DNA of 20,076 bases, from the NCBI GenBank assembly GCA_027365515.1, contig DAHXMK010000013.1, forward strand, positions 1-20,076. The letters run 5' to 3'. The notes below the pieces were generated by a model. It was given only the letters and a program-made list of their open reading frames with translations, was not told where the DNA came from and did no database searches. Of the stretch, positions 6,337 through 14,092 are shown in pieces. Numbering within the stretch: position 1 is the first letter of the stretch; the number at the start of each line of letters is the position of its first letter. Source of the stretch: Candidatus Aminicenantota bacterium. Lineage in GTDB: Bacteria; Acidobacteriota; UBA4820; DSQY01. The position numbers were made by a program, and so were the translations under genes.

Positions 6337-9300
6337 TTACGGAGTAGCGACCGTGACTGTTGCTGACCATCCATTCTTGTCCCACTTCTCTTCGTGCTTG
6401 AACACGGTACTTAGGACAACAGGCGGATAGTCCTTGTACTTGACACTAAAGGACTGATAGCTCACACTAATGTAGCTTTCTTTGTCGCCAGGGTCTCTGT
6501 CGAACCCAACCTTATCATATATGTAGCCCTTACCCTCGTGGGTAGAGAAGTATTTGTCGTTTGTGTTGTTTTGCGTGTCGCCAGGTCTCGGGTTGTCGTA
6601 AGTCATGTGCTCAGCAACAGTGTAATTCGAAGAGGTCAAAGCGTCACCGTTGCCGTTTTGGAGCTGGTAAACGTAATAGTTGTGATGATCGCTGTCGTTC
6701 CCAGGTTGCATCCCAACTATGACCATCTTGCTGGGCTTTTCATTTTCCGGCACTGCTGGCTGCTGCTGCGCCGGCGCAGTGTTGGTGCCAGGTGTCGCTG
6801 GTTGTCCACCCGCTTGGGCTGGTTGGGGCGTTTGGGCCTGTTGCTGGGCTTGGTTATTCGTCGTCCCCGGCGCTACTGTTGCCCCGGCGGCGGGCTGGGC
6901 ACCTTGGGAAGTGTCGGGAGGAGGCGGGTCCCCGCCACCACCGCCTCCTCCGCCTCCGTCGCCGTAAGGGTCGTAACCTTCAAACTGCGCCCGTCCTGCC
7001 CCAAATACAACGTTGCCGCCCGTAAAACAGAGATGTCCCGTCGGGTCATTGAAGTTTACGGGATTTCCGTTGACGTAGGAGTAGAGGTTCCAGCCTTGGG
7101 GGTTGGCGATGGGGTTGTCGAAGTTGCTGTCGGGTTTCTGGAAGCGGCCCATGCTCGCGCCGTAGAACCTGAAGTGCATGTAGTCGTTGCCGGTCTCTGC
7201 ATCCCTCTCATGGCCGGTGAACTTGTGGGTGTTGTCGCAGGCGTCCGCCGGCGTTATCTCTACGCCGAAGGGTTCGTAGTCGTGCGTGGTCGTGGTTACG
7301 ATGCCGTTATCATCAACGGTTTTGGTGAACCTTACCGTTCCCAAGTGATCGGTCGCGTAGTAGGTGTTCAATGCGTGCCTGCTGCACTGGGGAAGGATGA
7401 TGCTACCGTTCAGCGTGGCCGAGCCCAAGCTCGGCGCGGCGAGGCTGACACTCGTGCCAGCCGAGCCCTGCACGCTGACGCTTGCTGTTCCTTGGGGAAC
7501 CTGCGCCTCGTCAACTTGCCTGCCCTGCGCCACTTCCTGCATCTGCGCTCCCTGCGCCGCCATTGCAGTATAGTCTTCAGCCCCGTCAGGGGCAAGGCCC
7601 GCGAAGCCGGTGGTCGTCTCTTCGCTGACGCTCTCGTTGTCCGCCTTCAGCCGCTTGACCGCCCACGCCGCGAGCTTCCCCTTCACTATGCCAAGCTTCA
7701 TTCTTTCTATCAGGTACGCCTTCAGCGGCATGACCTTGGCGCGGCCCTCTCTAAAGAAGAGAGTAATCCCCGCTTGGTAATCGTTCCCCTCGACTAACCC
7801 CGCAAACACCGCCTGCTCGTACCCGCACCACTGCCCGCCTTCCGGCCTGTCAATGTGCTGACTGGCAATCAACGAGTTGCCTTTGACAAGCCTTACCTCA
7901 ACCGCGTTAGCCTCTTGAGGCAGGCCGGGCAAAGCTATCGTGGCCGTCGTCGTCGTTCCGTTCGCGTCCGCCGCCACGCTCGTCGTGGCAAGCTGGGCCG
8001 TTTGCAGTGAGAGCGTCTTGGGAAGCGTGCATTCCATCCACGCCTCCTTCGTGTAGGCCATCCTTCCGCCCGCGTAAACGTACCTCTTCTCGTGGCCAGT
8101 GCTGTCGGTTTTCTCCCAAACCACCGCGGAGCCCTCGCGCACGTACCGCGTGTAATCCGACACCCCGCCACCGGCGTATTTCATGGCGGCGATCCGCTCC
8201 CCCGATGCCAGATAGGCGTACTCGGCTATAAGAAGGTTCGAGAGCTTGTCCGTCACCGAGACTTGGCGGTTCAAAGCGTCATAGCCGTAGAGGTATTTCC
8301 CGTCGTCAATCAAGTTGCCGTTCGCGTCGTAAACCATCGAGGCCGGCTGCTGCGCGAGCCCCGTGTCAACACCCATCACCACACCGCCCCGCGTGACCGA
8401 GGAGAGCCGGTTGTTCGTCACCCCGTTCGCCCCAGAGGCCAACTGCGCCGTGAAGGCCACTTCCCTAATATAGTTCGTCGCCGCCGTCTCGTCCGGCGCC
8501 TGGCCCGGAACCCTATAGCCAGCCGTGTTCATGATGGAAGCCTTCAGGTTCGCCGCCCCGTTCTGTAAAGCCTCCGTCCTGCCAAGCAGGTTGCCATAAG
8601 CGTCGTAACCGTAACTGTACGCGTGCGCGTACCCCGCCCGGTTGATGGTGGCATTGGTGAGCCTGGAGAGCAGGTCGTAAGTGAAGTTGTCCGTGACGCC
8701 CTGCGCCGAGCTGATAGAAGTGATGTTTCCCGCATCGTCGTAAACATAGTCGAGGCCATGATCCGGCCCGGCGGGATTCGCATAGTAACCGTTGCCCCAG
8801 CGCTGAACGTTGCCCGGATCGCTGAAGTTGAACCCAATGGGCCTCCCGTATTGGTCGAGGGCTATCTTCTCCACTTCGCCCGTCGCGAAGTCAATCTCGG
8901 TCATCGCCCCAGCCGCGTCGTACTTCAACGCCGAGAGCACCGGACTGCCGTCCATCTGCCGCTGGACCACCGCGCCGTGACTGTAGACGTTGGCCAGGAC
9001 CGCCCCCATGCCCGGCAAGGTCTCGCCCGTCACCTGGCCGTACTGGTCGTAGGCGAAGGTTAGGCCGTTCTCCTCGTAGCCGCCCCCCGCCTGCGTCGCC
9101 TGGCCGTCGTAGACCACCCTTCCCGTCGCCGTGTCGTACTGGAACCACTCGCTCGACGGAACGCCGGCGGTGCCGTTAGTGTCCTGGTAAGAGACCGCCT
9201 GGACCAATTTGCCCAGAGAAGCGCCCGTGCTCACCTGGTTGCCATCGGGCAGGGCGAGCGTGGAAGCGTCGTAGGTGTTGGAGATGAGGGATTGGAGGAG

Positions 9301-12300
9301 CGTCGTCCCGTCCGCCGCGCTTACCTTGTTCGTCGCCAGAAGCCTCCCCGCCGCGTCGTAGGTGCTCGCAAGCTTGTAAGGCACCGCCGCCGCCGCCCCG
9401 TTCGCGTCCTGGGAGAGAAGAAGGTTCCCTATGCAGTCGTACTGGAGGAAGTTCGTCGTCCCGTTTTCTGGATTGCTCGCCGAAAGCAAGCGCCCCAACG
9501 CGTTGTACGTCCAGGTGCGCACCTGCCCGCTGAGGTTCGCCTGAATCACGTGGCCAAAGGCGTCGTACGTATAGTCCGCCGGGCTGCCCATGGGCGGCTG
9601 GACGTGCAACAGCCGCCCGAAGACGTCCTTTGTGTAAGTGGTCGCGCTGTTGCTCGTGGCGTTCAGCCCGGTCTGGATACCGTAAAGAGTGACCGTGCTT
9701 GAAAGCCCGTCGTAAGCCGTGCCCGTTCTGTCCCCCGTTGGCTTGAAGGACCATAAGGGGCGGTAGAAAGGCTCGGGGCTGCCCGCAATCAGGTCTTGGA
9801 CGTTGTTCGTCCAAGCCGCGCCCGCGAAGATGCTCGTCACGCCGCCGTAAGGGTGGATGCCGTCCTTTGAGGGCAGGCCCATGACGAAGACGTTCCCGCT
9901 TCCAGAGGGGAACTTCGAGCTCCAGTCGAGAGAGAGCGGTGTTCCCATGTCCGCCCTGTATGGCAACGACGTGAAGAAGGCCGCGCCCAAAGGGTCGTAG
10001 GCGGTCACGGCGTCGTAAAGCTGGCCGTCCGGGTGGAGCGACCGCGTCTTCACGAGCCTGCCCAGGTCGTCGAAAATGTAATGCGCGTAAGCCGCGCCCG
10101 AATCCATCCCGGAGAGGGAATCGTTCACATCCGGCGTGAAGCCTTCAGGCCCAACGTAAAAGAGAATGTCGTGGCCGGTCGCCCATGTACTACCGTCATA
10201 CGTTGTGGCGTCGTTTGGGTAATAAACGTGGGTGGAGTATTCGCCGCCGGGCGGGATGATCTTCGTAAGGCGGTTGAGCGTGTCGTACTCGAATGAAGTC
10301 GTAAGGTTGTTTGAATCGGTGTGCGACGTTATCAGGCTCGTCTCAGGGTCAATCACCCGCGTGAAGTCGTTGTAGCTAAGCCCGTCCCTCCACATCCGCG
10401 AGACCATCCCATGGTCCCACTCGAAGTTGAAGCCATACGTGGCCGCGGAATCGCAGCCGGAATAAAGAAGCTTGCTGATATTGCCCTTGTCATCGTAAGT
10501 GAGCGCAAGTACCTTGTCCCCCGCAGAGTTCGCGGGAGGCGAGAGTTCACGAGAACCGGCACAAAAGCCAATGTCCCAGCAAAGGCCCCAAGAATGCACG
10601 AGGGTGCTGAAGGAACGCTGTTCAACCACCAGTCCCGTCGCGCCGTCGTAGCTGCTGTGCGTGGCCCTGAAGTCGCCAGAGACAGTGCAAGACGCTGGCC
10701 CGCCCGGCTCCTGATAGGCTGGAGGCGTGGCGGGCGTGTAGTATAGTTGCCCCGCGCCCGTGAAGGCCGTCTCCAGCCTGTCCAACTGGTAGACAATTGG
10801 CGTTGTGTTTATGTCGGTTTTGAGCTGGTAGGAAAGCCCCGTGATCTTCGCATTGCCCGGCGACGGCAAGCCCGTAACTTGCGTGGCTTGGTAATGGCCG
10901 AAGCCGTCCCAGGCAAAGCTCTCGGTAACCTCTTGCCACTTGGTTGGAGGATTGGCTTGGCCGCCGAACGGGCCTGGAGCCGGCGTATCCCCGTACTTGG
11001 TCTCCGTCTTGCGAAAGACCCGCAGGTTGCCATAGGGGACCATGCGCGGCGCGGTTACCCAGTCCTCGATGCAGCGGTGGCTGTCCCCCTGCCAGTCAGG
11101 TTGCTGCGCCGTTCCCACGGGGGCGTCTCCTGATTCGGAGTCGGTTTTAACCGATGACGCCGCGTATAAGAGCGGCCCGCTCGGGTCGAAAACGGGAGCG
11201 CCCGGCAACCTGCGCACGGACAACACTTCCGTTCCAGGCGGCATCGAGGGCGAGTCAAGCGAGTCTGCCACGAAATAACTGGCCTCCTGAGTCCCGAGCG
11301 GGTCCGTCACCAGGATGGGCTGAACTTTGTCAGCGATGCCAAATTCGCTGAGCCAGTACGTGCTCCGGCCGGGAAAGTGCGACCTGTCCCACGTCCATAC
11401 GCGCACATCGCGCGCCGAGGCGCCCCCGAGCGCGGCATGGCCCGAGCGGATCGTGTGGCTATGGACGGCGATGCCATTGCGCGTGACGAAGTTAATCTGA
11501 TCGGGATTCATCCAGTCTTGGGCTATTCTGTATAGATAAGGTTGGTAGTCGTACTCGGAGACGGCCCCCGTCGGATAGAAAATCTGAGTCAGGCAGCTTC
11601 GGACCACCCCGTCCTGGCGCGTGTAGGCGGCGTAGCGGTAGAGCGTTTCCTGCCCCGCCGGATTGACGGCCTTGGACAAAGCCGGGAACGACTCGGCCGT
11701 GGTCTTGCCGGGCGGCGTCCATGAGACCGGGGCGAACTCGAAGCTCTCCGAATGGCCGTTGCAAGTGATTTGGGAAAGGAGATGCGTGCCGCCGTCGTAC
11801 GTAAACGTGATCGGTCGCTGGAATTGGTCCTGGATGGTTGAGATGGCGCCGGCGTAGGGCTGGTTGGCCGCATCATAAGCCCTGTAGGTTATAGTGGTGA
11901 AATTCCCGGCGCGGTCCTCGATGCGCGTCACGTACCAGCCGTTCGTGTACGGGTTGACCACCATGTAGCCTTGAATGATAGGCCGCAGGAAGGATTTGCC
12001 TTCCTCTCCTCCCGCGATGCTCTTTGAACCGTTCGGGAAGTAGATTGTCCATTGGTGCAACGAGATGTCATATTTCGCCCTGATATAGGAGCCATCGTTG
12101 GTGAAATACCATGACGTGCTCGGCTCCGTGGAGGCATTGCCCCAGTTCTCCATTCCCGAATCGCGGTATAGCTTGTGCTCTCCGCCATCCTCGCCTTGGT
12201 AGAAGTAGAAGACGCGCGCCTCGTATGTTGGATGAAGAGGGTCGCAGTCGTAAACCTCGTGCCGCATCGTTCGGGCCAGAACCCGGCCCAGAGAGAGGGT

Positions 12301-12681
12301 CCACCCCAATCCCAAGACGCCGGTGGGACTGTCCACGGGCGTGGCAAAAAAGCCATCCGAATCGTACGCATCTTCCATGAACTTACTGTTATAGACCCGC
12401 AGCAGTCGGACGGAGCCCCCCATGTTCTGCGGAAACAAAAAAGCCGAAGGATGGACAACGGTCAGGCCGCCATTGTAAGGCGCAACGCTCTCGCCGTCTC
12501 CCAGGTTTGTCATGGTTGGGCGAAAACCAGGGCTCTCTTGGGCGACTTTCATGGTATCTTGCGCATGCACGCAAACCGCGAACAACTCGGCCACTATAAA
12601 GCACGCTCCCGCCACGGCCATGATGGCCGCAAAGCTGGCCAGCCCTTTCTCCAATCCGTCGCGAACCGCCCTTCTCGGCAT
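6337..12681 (-). CDS. Secreted giant RHS/YD-repeat protein with variable C-terminal tip
   Basis: This 2114-aa protein probably forms the large beta-cage shell typical of RHS proteins. An export signal (residues 1-40) ends VHA before QDT. A GGLTVVHPS...RVYNS block follows (about 68-105), typical of secreted RHS proteins. Many YD repeats run from about 250 to 1540, for example YDAAGRLLATN and YDANGNLIDD. About 230 atypical residues (1545-1770) precede the RHS core: DHLGTVR, YEPFG, FTGHERDAETGNDYMHFRFY, NLYSYVNGNPVNFNDPTGH (about 1775-1885). A poly-Gly and Pro/Gln linker (about 1900-1975) leads to a 135-aa tip (1980-2114). The tip is rich in Tyr, Asn and Asp, looks beta-rich, and shows no nuclease or other toxin motif that I recognise. 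The start at 12681 follows GGAGG by 5 bases; an in-frame ATG at 12696 would contain that site in its coding sequence. The gene lies in the island that splits nuoK from nuoL. Confidence 0.93.
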   Translation of the reverse strand: MPRRAVRDGLEKGLASFAAIMAVAGACFIVAELFAVCVHAQDTMKVAQESPGFRPTMTNLGDGESVAPYNGGLTVVHPSAFLFPQNMGGSVRLLRVYNSKFMEDAYDSDGFFATPVDSPTGVLGLGWTLSLGRVLARTMRHEVYDCDPLHPTYEARVFYFYQGEDGGEHKLYRDSGMENWGNASTEPSTSWYFTNDGSYIRAKYDISLHQWTIYFPNGSKSIAGGEEGKSFLRPIIQGYMVVNPYTNGWYVTRIEDRAGNFTTITYRAYDAANQPYAGAISTIQDQFQRPITFTYDGGTHLLSQITCNGHSESFEFAPVSWTPPGKTTAESFPALSKAVNPAGQETLYRYAAYTRQDGVVRSCLTQIFYPTGAVSEYDYQPYLYRIAQDWMNPDQINFVTRNGIAVHSHTIRSGHAALGGASARDVRVWTWDRSHFPGRSTYWLSEFGIADKVQPILVTDPLGTQEASYFVADSLDSPSMPPGTEVLSVRRLPGAPVFDPSGPLLYAASSVKTDSESGDAPVGTAQQPDWQGDSHRCIEDWVTAPRMVPYGNLRVFRKTETKYGDTPAPGPFGGQANPPTKWQEVTESFAWDGFGHYQATQVTGLPSPGNAKITGLSYQLKTDINTTPIVYQLDRLETAFTGAGQLYYTPATPPAYQEPGGPASCTVSGDFRATHSSYDGATGLVVEQRSFSTLVHSWGLCWDIGFCAGSRELSPPANSAGDKVLALTYDDKGNISKLLYSGCDSAATYGFNFEWDHGMVSRMWRDGLSYNDFTRVIDPETSLITSHTDSNNLTTSFEYDTLNRLTKIIPPGGEYSTHVYYPNDATTYDGSTWATGHDILFYVGPEGFTPDVNDSLSGMDSGAAYAHYIFDDLGRLVKTRSLHPDGQLYDAVTAYDPLGAAFFTSLPYRADMGTPLSLDWSSKFPSGSGNVFVMGLPSKDGIHPYGGVTSIFAGAAWTNNVQDLIAGSPEPFYRPLWSFKPTGDRTGTAYDGLSSTVTLYGIQTGLNATSNSATTYTKDVFGRLLHVQPPMGSPADYTYDAFGHVIQANLSGQVRTWTYNALGRLLSASNPENGTTNFLQYDCIGNLLLSQDANGAAAAVPYKLASTYDAAGRLLATNKVSAADGTTLLQSLISNTYDASTLALPDGNQVSTGASLGKLVQAVSYQDTNGTAGVPSSEWFQYDTATGRVVYDGQATQAGGGYEENGLTFAYDQYGQVTGETLPGMGAVLANVYSHGAVVQRQMDGSPVLSALKYDAAGAMTEIDFATGEVEKIALDQYGRPIGFNFSDPGNVQRWGNGYYANPAGPDHGLDYVYDDAGNITSISSAQGVTDNFTYDLLSRLTNATINRAGYAHAYSYGYDAYGNLLGRTEALQNGAANLKASIMNTAGYRVPGQAPDETAATNYIREVAFTAQLASGANGVTNNRLSSVTRGGVVMGVDTGLAQQPASMVYDANGNLIDDGKYLYGYDALNRQVSVTDKLSNLLIAEYAYLASGERIAAMKYAGGGVSDYTRYVREGSAVVWEKTDSTGHEKRYVYAGGRMAYTKEAWMECTLPKTLSLQTAQLATTSVAADANGTTTTATIALPGLPQEANAVEVRLVKGNSLIASQHIDRPEGGQWCGYEQAVFAGLVEGNDYQAGITLFFREGRAKVMPLKAYLIERMKLGIVKGKLAAWAVKRLKADNESVSEETTTGFAGLAPDGAEDYTAMAAQGAQMQEVAQGRQVDEAQVPQGTASVSVQGSAGTSVSLAAPSLGSATLNGSIILPQCSRHALNTYYATDHLGTVRFTKTVDDNGIVTTTTHDYEPFGVEITPADACDNTHKFTGHERDAETGNDYMHFRFYGASMGRFQKPDSNFDNPIANPQGWNLYSYVNGNPVNFNDPTGHLCFTGGNVVFGAGRAQFEGYDPYGDGGGGGGGGGDPPPPDTSQGAQPAAGATVAPGTTNNQAQQQAQTPQPAQAGGQPATPGTNTAPAQQQPAVPENEKPSKMVIVGMQPGNDSDHHNYYVYQLQNGNGDALTSSNYTVAEHMTYDNPRPGDTQNNTNDKYFSTHEGKGYIYDKVGFDRDPGDKESYISVSYQSFSVKYKDYPPVVLSTVFKHEEKWDKNGWSATVTVATP

Positions 12682-12693
12682 CTTGCCCTCCCT
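12682..12693 (-). promoter_or_regulatory. Ribosome binding site of the RHS gene
   Basis: Read on the minus strand, AGGGAGGGCAAG directly precedes ATG. It selects 12681 over the upstream in-frame ATG. The 13-base string AGGGAGGGCAAGA is repeated exactly before the 244-aa gene. Confidence 0.75.
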
Positions 12694-12825
12694 CATCGCC
12701 GGTACGCGAAAACCCCCTCTAGCCGCCCGGCCAAGTCATTCCGCCAACGGCAGATCCCCGCCAAGCCATGTGCCTGTCCGGCCTCCAAACGGGCCGGGCG
12801 CAAAAAAACCGCGCGCTCCCGCTTT
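12682..12825. other. Spacer between the 244-aa gene and the RHS gene
   Basis: This 144-bp spacer holds the RHS ribosome binding site and a small GC-rich hairpin at 12778-12797 (CCGGCC and GGCCGG around 8 bases). In the direction of transcription a T7 run (12802-12808) comes before the hairpin, not after it, so this is not a normal intrinsic terminator. I see no convincing promoter. Confidence 0.5.
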
Positions 12826-13560
12826 CTACTTCTCCGCCTTCGGCGGTTTCGGGGCGCTGTCATTCCCCGTCACGGGCGCCGGTGGTTCGTCTCCGCCGCC
12901 GTTGCCGCCAGTGCTTCCCGGGATAAGATCGTTGAAGCGCTGGGCGAGGGCGGCGTCGCTGCCGAGATAATGGAGATGGCCCAGGCTGGCGATGGACTGC
13001 AGGGCGCGCTCGACGCGAAGCTGCACCGCGTTCTTGAGGCTCGTCATGTCCGTCTTGCCGCCCATGCCGTCGTCCCGCGTGGAGCGGGCGCCGGAAAGGG
13101 CCGCCAGCAATGCCTGGCCTCTCTGGATGTCCGAGTCGAGCAGGCCGCAGGACCTGATTTCGGCGGGGCGCTCGCGGGCGGCCGCCAGGATCGTCTCGAT
13201 GGCCGTGGCGACCGATTTCGCCGAATTCACCTTGACGGGGCTGCCAACCCCGGCGGCCTTGCGCAGGCCGTCGCCCGGGGCGTGCTTCCGGACCACTTCG
13301 CGGATGGCGGCGGCCCATGCCGCGCCCTTTTCCGCGATGTCGCCCTGGCTGCCGGTCAGGCCCGCCACCTCGGTTGCCTTGGCCGGGCGCCCGGTCTCGA
13401 GCGCCTCCAGTTGGTTGAGGTCGGAGGCCATTCCGTCCAGCATCCCCGGCTCGAAGCGCGGTTCAAGCTCCGACCGGTGCTCCTGGGCGAGCCTCAGCGC
13501 CTCCTTCCCGTGAAACACCGCCTTTTCGATGGACCACCTCGGACGATTATCCTTTCTCAT
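12826..13560 (-). CDS. Hypothetical helical protein with Pro-rich tail
   Basis: I do not recognise this 244-aa protein. It has no signal peptide or membrane segment, so it is probably cytoplasmic. Residues about 10-210 look like a mostly helical bundle rich in Ala, Leu, Glu and Arg, for example HGKEALRLAQEHRSELEP near the start and TSLKNAVQLRVERALQSIAS near residue 180. The last 30 residues are Gly/Pro/Lys-rich and probably disordered (GGNGGGDEPPAPV, then KPPKAEK). I chose the ATG at 13560 because GGAGG lies 8 bases upstream; starts at 13605 or 13584 would place that site inside the gene. It lies 51 bp after the heptad ORF and 144 bp before the RHS gene, and shares a 13-base leader with the latter. 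Its function is unknown; a role as cargo, adaptor or regulator of the RHS protein would be a guess. Confidence 0.75.
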   Translation of the reverse strand: MRKDNRPRWSIEKAVFHGKEALRLAQEHRSELEPRFEPGMLDGMASDLNQLEALETGRPAKATEVAGLTGSQGDIAEKGAAWAAAIREVVRKHAPGDGLRKAAGVGSPVKVNSAKSVATAIETILAAARERPAEIRSCGLLDSDIQRGQALLAALSGARSTRDDGMGGKTDMTSLKNAVQLRVERALQSIASLGHLHYLGSDAALAQRFNDLIPGSTGGNGGGDEPPAPVTGNDSAPKPPKAEK

Positions 13561-13562
13561 CT

Positions 13563-13575
13563 TCTTGCCCTCCCT
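13563..13575 (-). promoter_or_regulatory. Ribosome binding site of the 244-aa gene
   Basis: The minus-strand string AGGGAGGGCAAGA, two bases before the ATG at 13560, fixes that start. It is identical over 13 bases to the leader of the RHS gene. Confidence 0.7.
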
Positions 13576-13611
13576 TCGCGACATTCGCCTAACGCCTGGC
13601 AGCACAACGTG

Positions 13612-13998
13612 TTACCGTAACCCAAGCCCGGGCGCGAGCGCCTTCAAGGCCGCCGCGCGAAACTGTAAGGCGGGCGCGAGAATGTTCAAGAGGCCCGCGC
13701 GAAAGTTCAAAAGGATTGAAGGAGAGTTCAGGTTTCCAGCGCGAAACATCAAGGGCCGCGCGCCAGACGCCAAGACGTCCGCCCGAATTGCCAGGAGCCT
13801 GGCTAGGGATCTCAAGCCCCCCGCCGTCATCGTCAATGGAGCCGCCGAAAAGTTCAAAAATAGGGCGCCAGAATTCAAATTGCCCGCCACATTCTTCAAA
13901 GTAGCCGCGCCAAACTTCAAAACGGACGCCACTGCGTTCAACGCCGCTTGGCCCGCTCTCAAAACCACCACCGAAATTTCCAAAACGGTCCCGCCCAT
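13612..13998 (-). CDS. Heptad-repeat ORF (LxxxAxx), unknown function
   Basis: The 128-aa product is almost entirely a 7-residue repeat. Leu recurs at residues 6, 13, 20 and so on to 125, 18 times with no gap, and Ala usually follows four residues later. Typical units are LNFRAGL, LKFGAAT, LNSGALF and LQFRAAA. Across the 17 DNA repeat units the Leu codon varies (TTG, CTG, TTA) without ever changing the residue, which supports this frame. GAGG lies 8 bases before the ATG, and the ORF is collinear with its neighbours. Gly and Pro within units argue against a long coiled coil; a solenoid-like or membrane-associated form is possible. The plus strand is also open through the whole repeat (FKxxAxx heptads), so a non-coding tandem repeat or the opposite strand remains possible. 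I know no named family for it. Confidence 0.5.
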   Translation of the reverse strand: MGGTVLEISVVVLRAGQAALNAVASVLKFGAATLKNVAGNLNSGALFLNFSAAPLTMTAGGLRSLARLLAIRADVLASGARPLMFRAGNLNSPSILLNFRAGLLNILAPALQFRAAALKALAPGLGLR

Positions 13999-13999
13999 C
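13643..13999. repeat. 21-bp tandem repeat, 17 degenerate units
   Basis: Seventeen consecutive 21-base units fit without an insertion or deletion, with plus-strand consensus TTCAAR-NNN-SCC-GCG-CGA-AAS. Bases 3-5 (CAA, TAA or CAG) are the most constant. Units are diverged from one another, but the phase is kept over 357 bp. Strict multiples of three with no indels suggest selection for an open reading frame. Confidence 0.9.
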
Positions 14000-14092
14000 C
14001 CTCAGGCCTCACCCTTCATTTTCTCTCGCTCTGCTCTTTTCTACCAACTTCTTGCTTCTCCGTGCCTCCGCGTCACCGTGGTGGAATGTATC
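13999..14092. other. Spacer between nuoK and the island
   Basis: This 94-bp spacer is strongly purine-rich on the minus strand. It contains the right island-end repeat copy and the Shine-Dalgarno sequence of the heptad ORF. No hairpin plus T tract follows nuoK, so transcription probably continues into the island. Confidence 0.5.
14055..14068. repeat. Island-end repeat, right copy
   Basis: CTTCTCCGTGCCTC is the inverted match of 5441-5454 (13 of 14 bases). It lies 24 bp after the nuoK stop. The same kind of GCGGAGGCACGGAGAAG string recurs as an intergenic phrase in many bacterial genomes, from general recollection, so it may be a dispersed repeat at which the island is inserted. Confidence 0.5.

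Noticed and set aside
6930..6965. Poly-Gly/Pro tract in RHS as a sign of frameshift or misassembly
   Set aside because: The frame stays open on both sides and the tract fits a flexible linker between RHS core and tip.
6538..7797. Plus-strand 419-codon open frame opposite the RHS 3' region
   Set aside because: It is the antisense shadow of the RHS core and linker; the minus frame carries clear RHS motifs and this frame carries none.
12778..12808. Intrinsic terminator between the 244-aa gene and RHS
   Set aside because: The 6-bp hairpin has the T run on its 5' side in the transcribed direction, the reverse of a terminator.
13643..13999. CRISPR array
   Set aside because: The 21-base units are contiguous without spacers, are diverged from each other and keep a reading frame; no cas genes are present.
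5408..14092. Transposase, integrase or tRNA marking the island as a classical mobile element
   Set aside because: No such gene, no tRNA-like segment and no clear target-site duplication can be seen within or beside the island.
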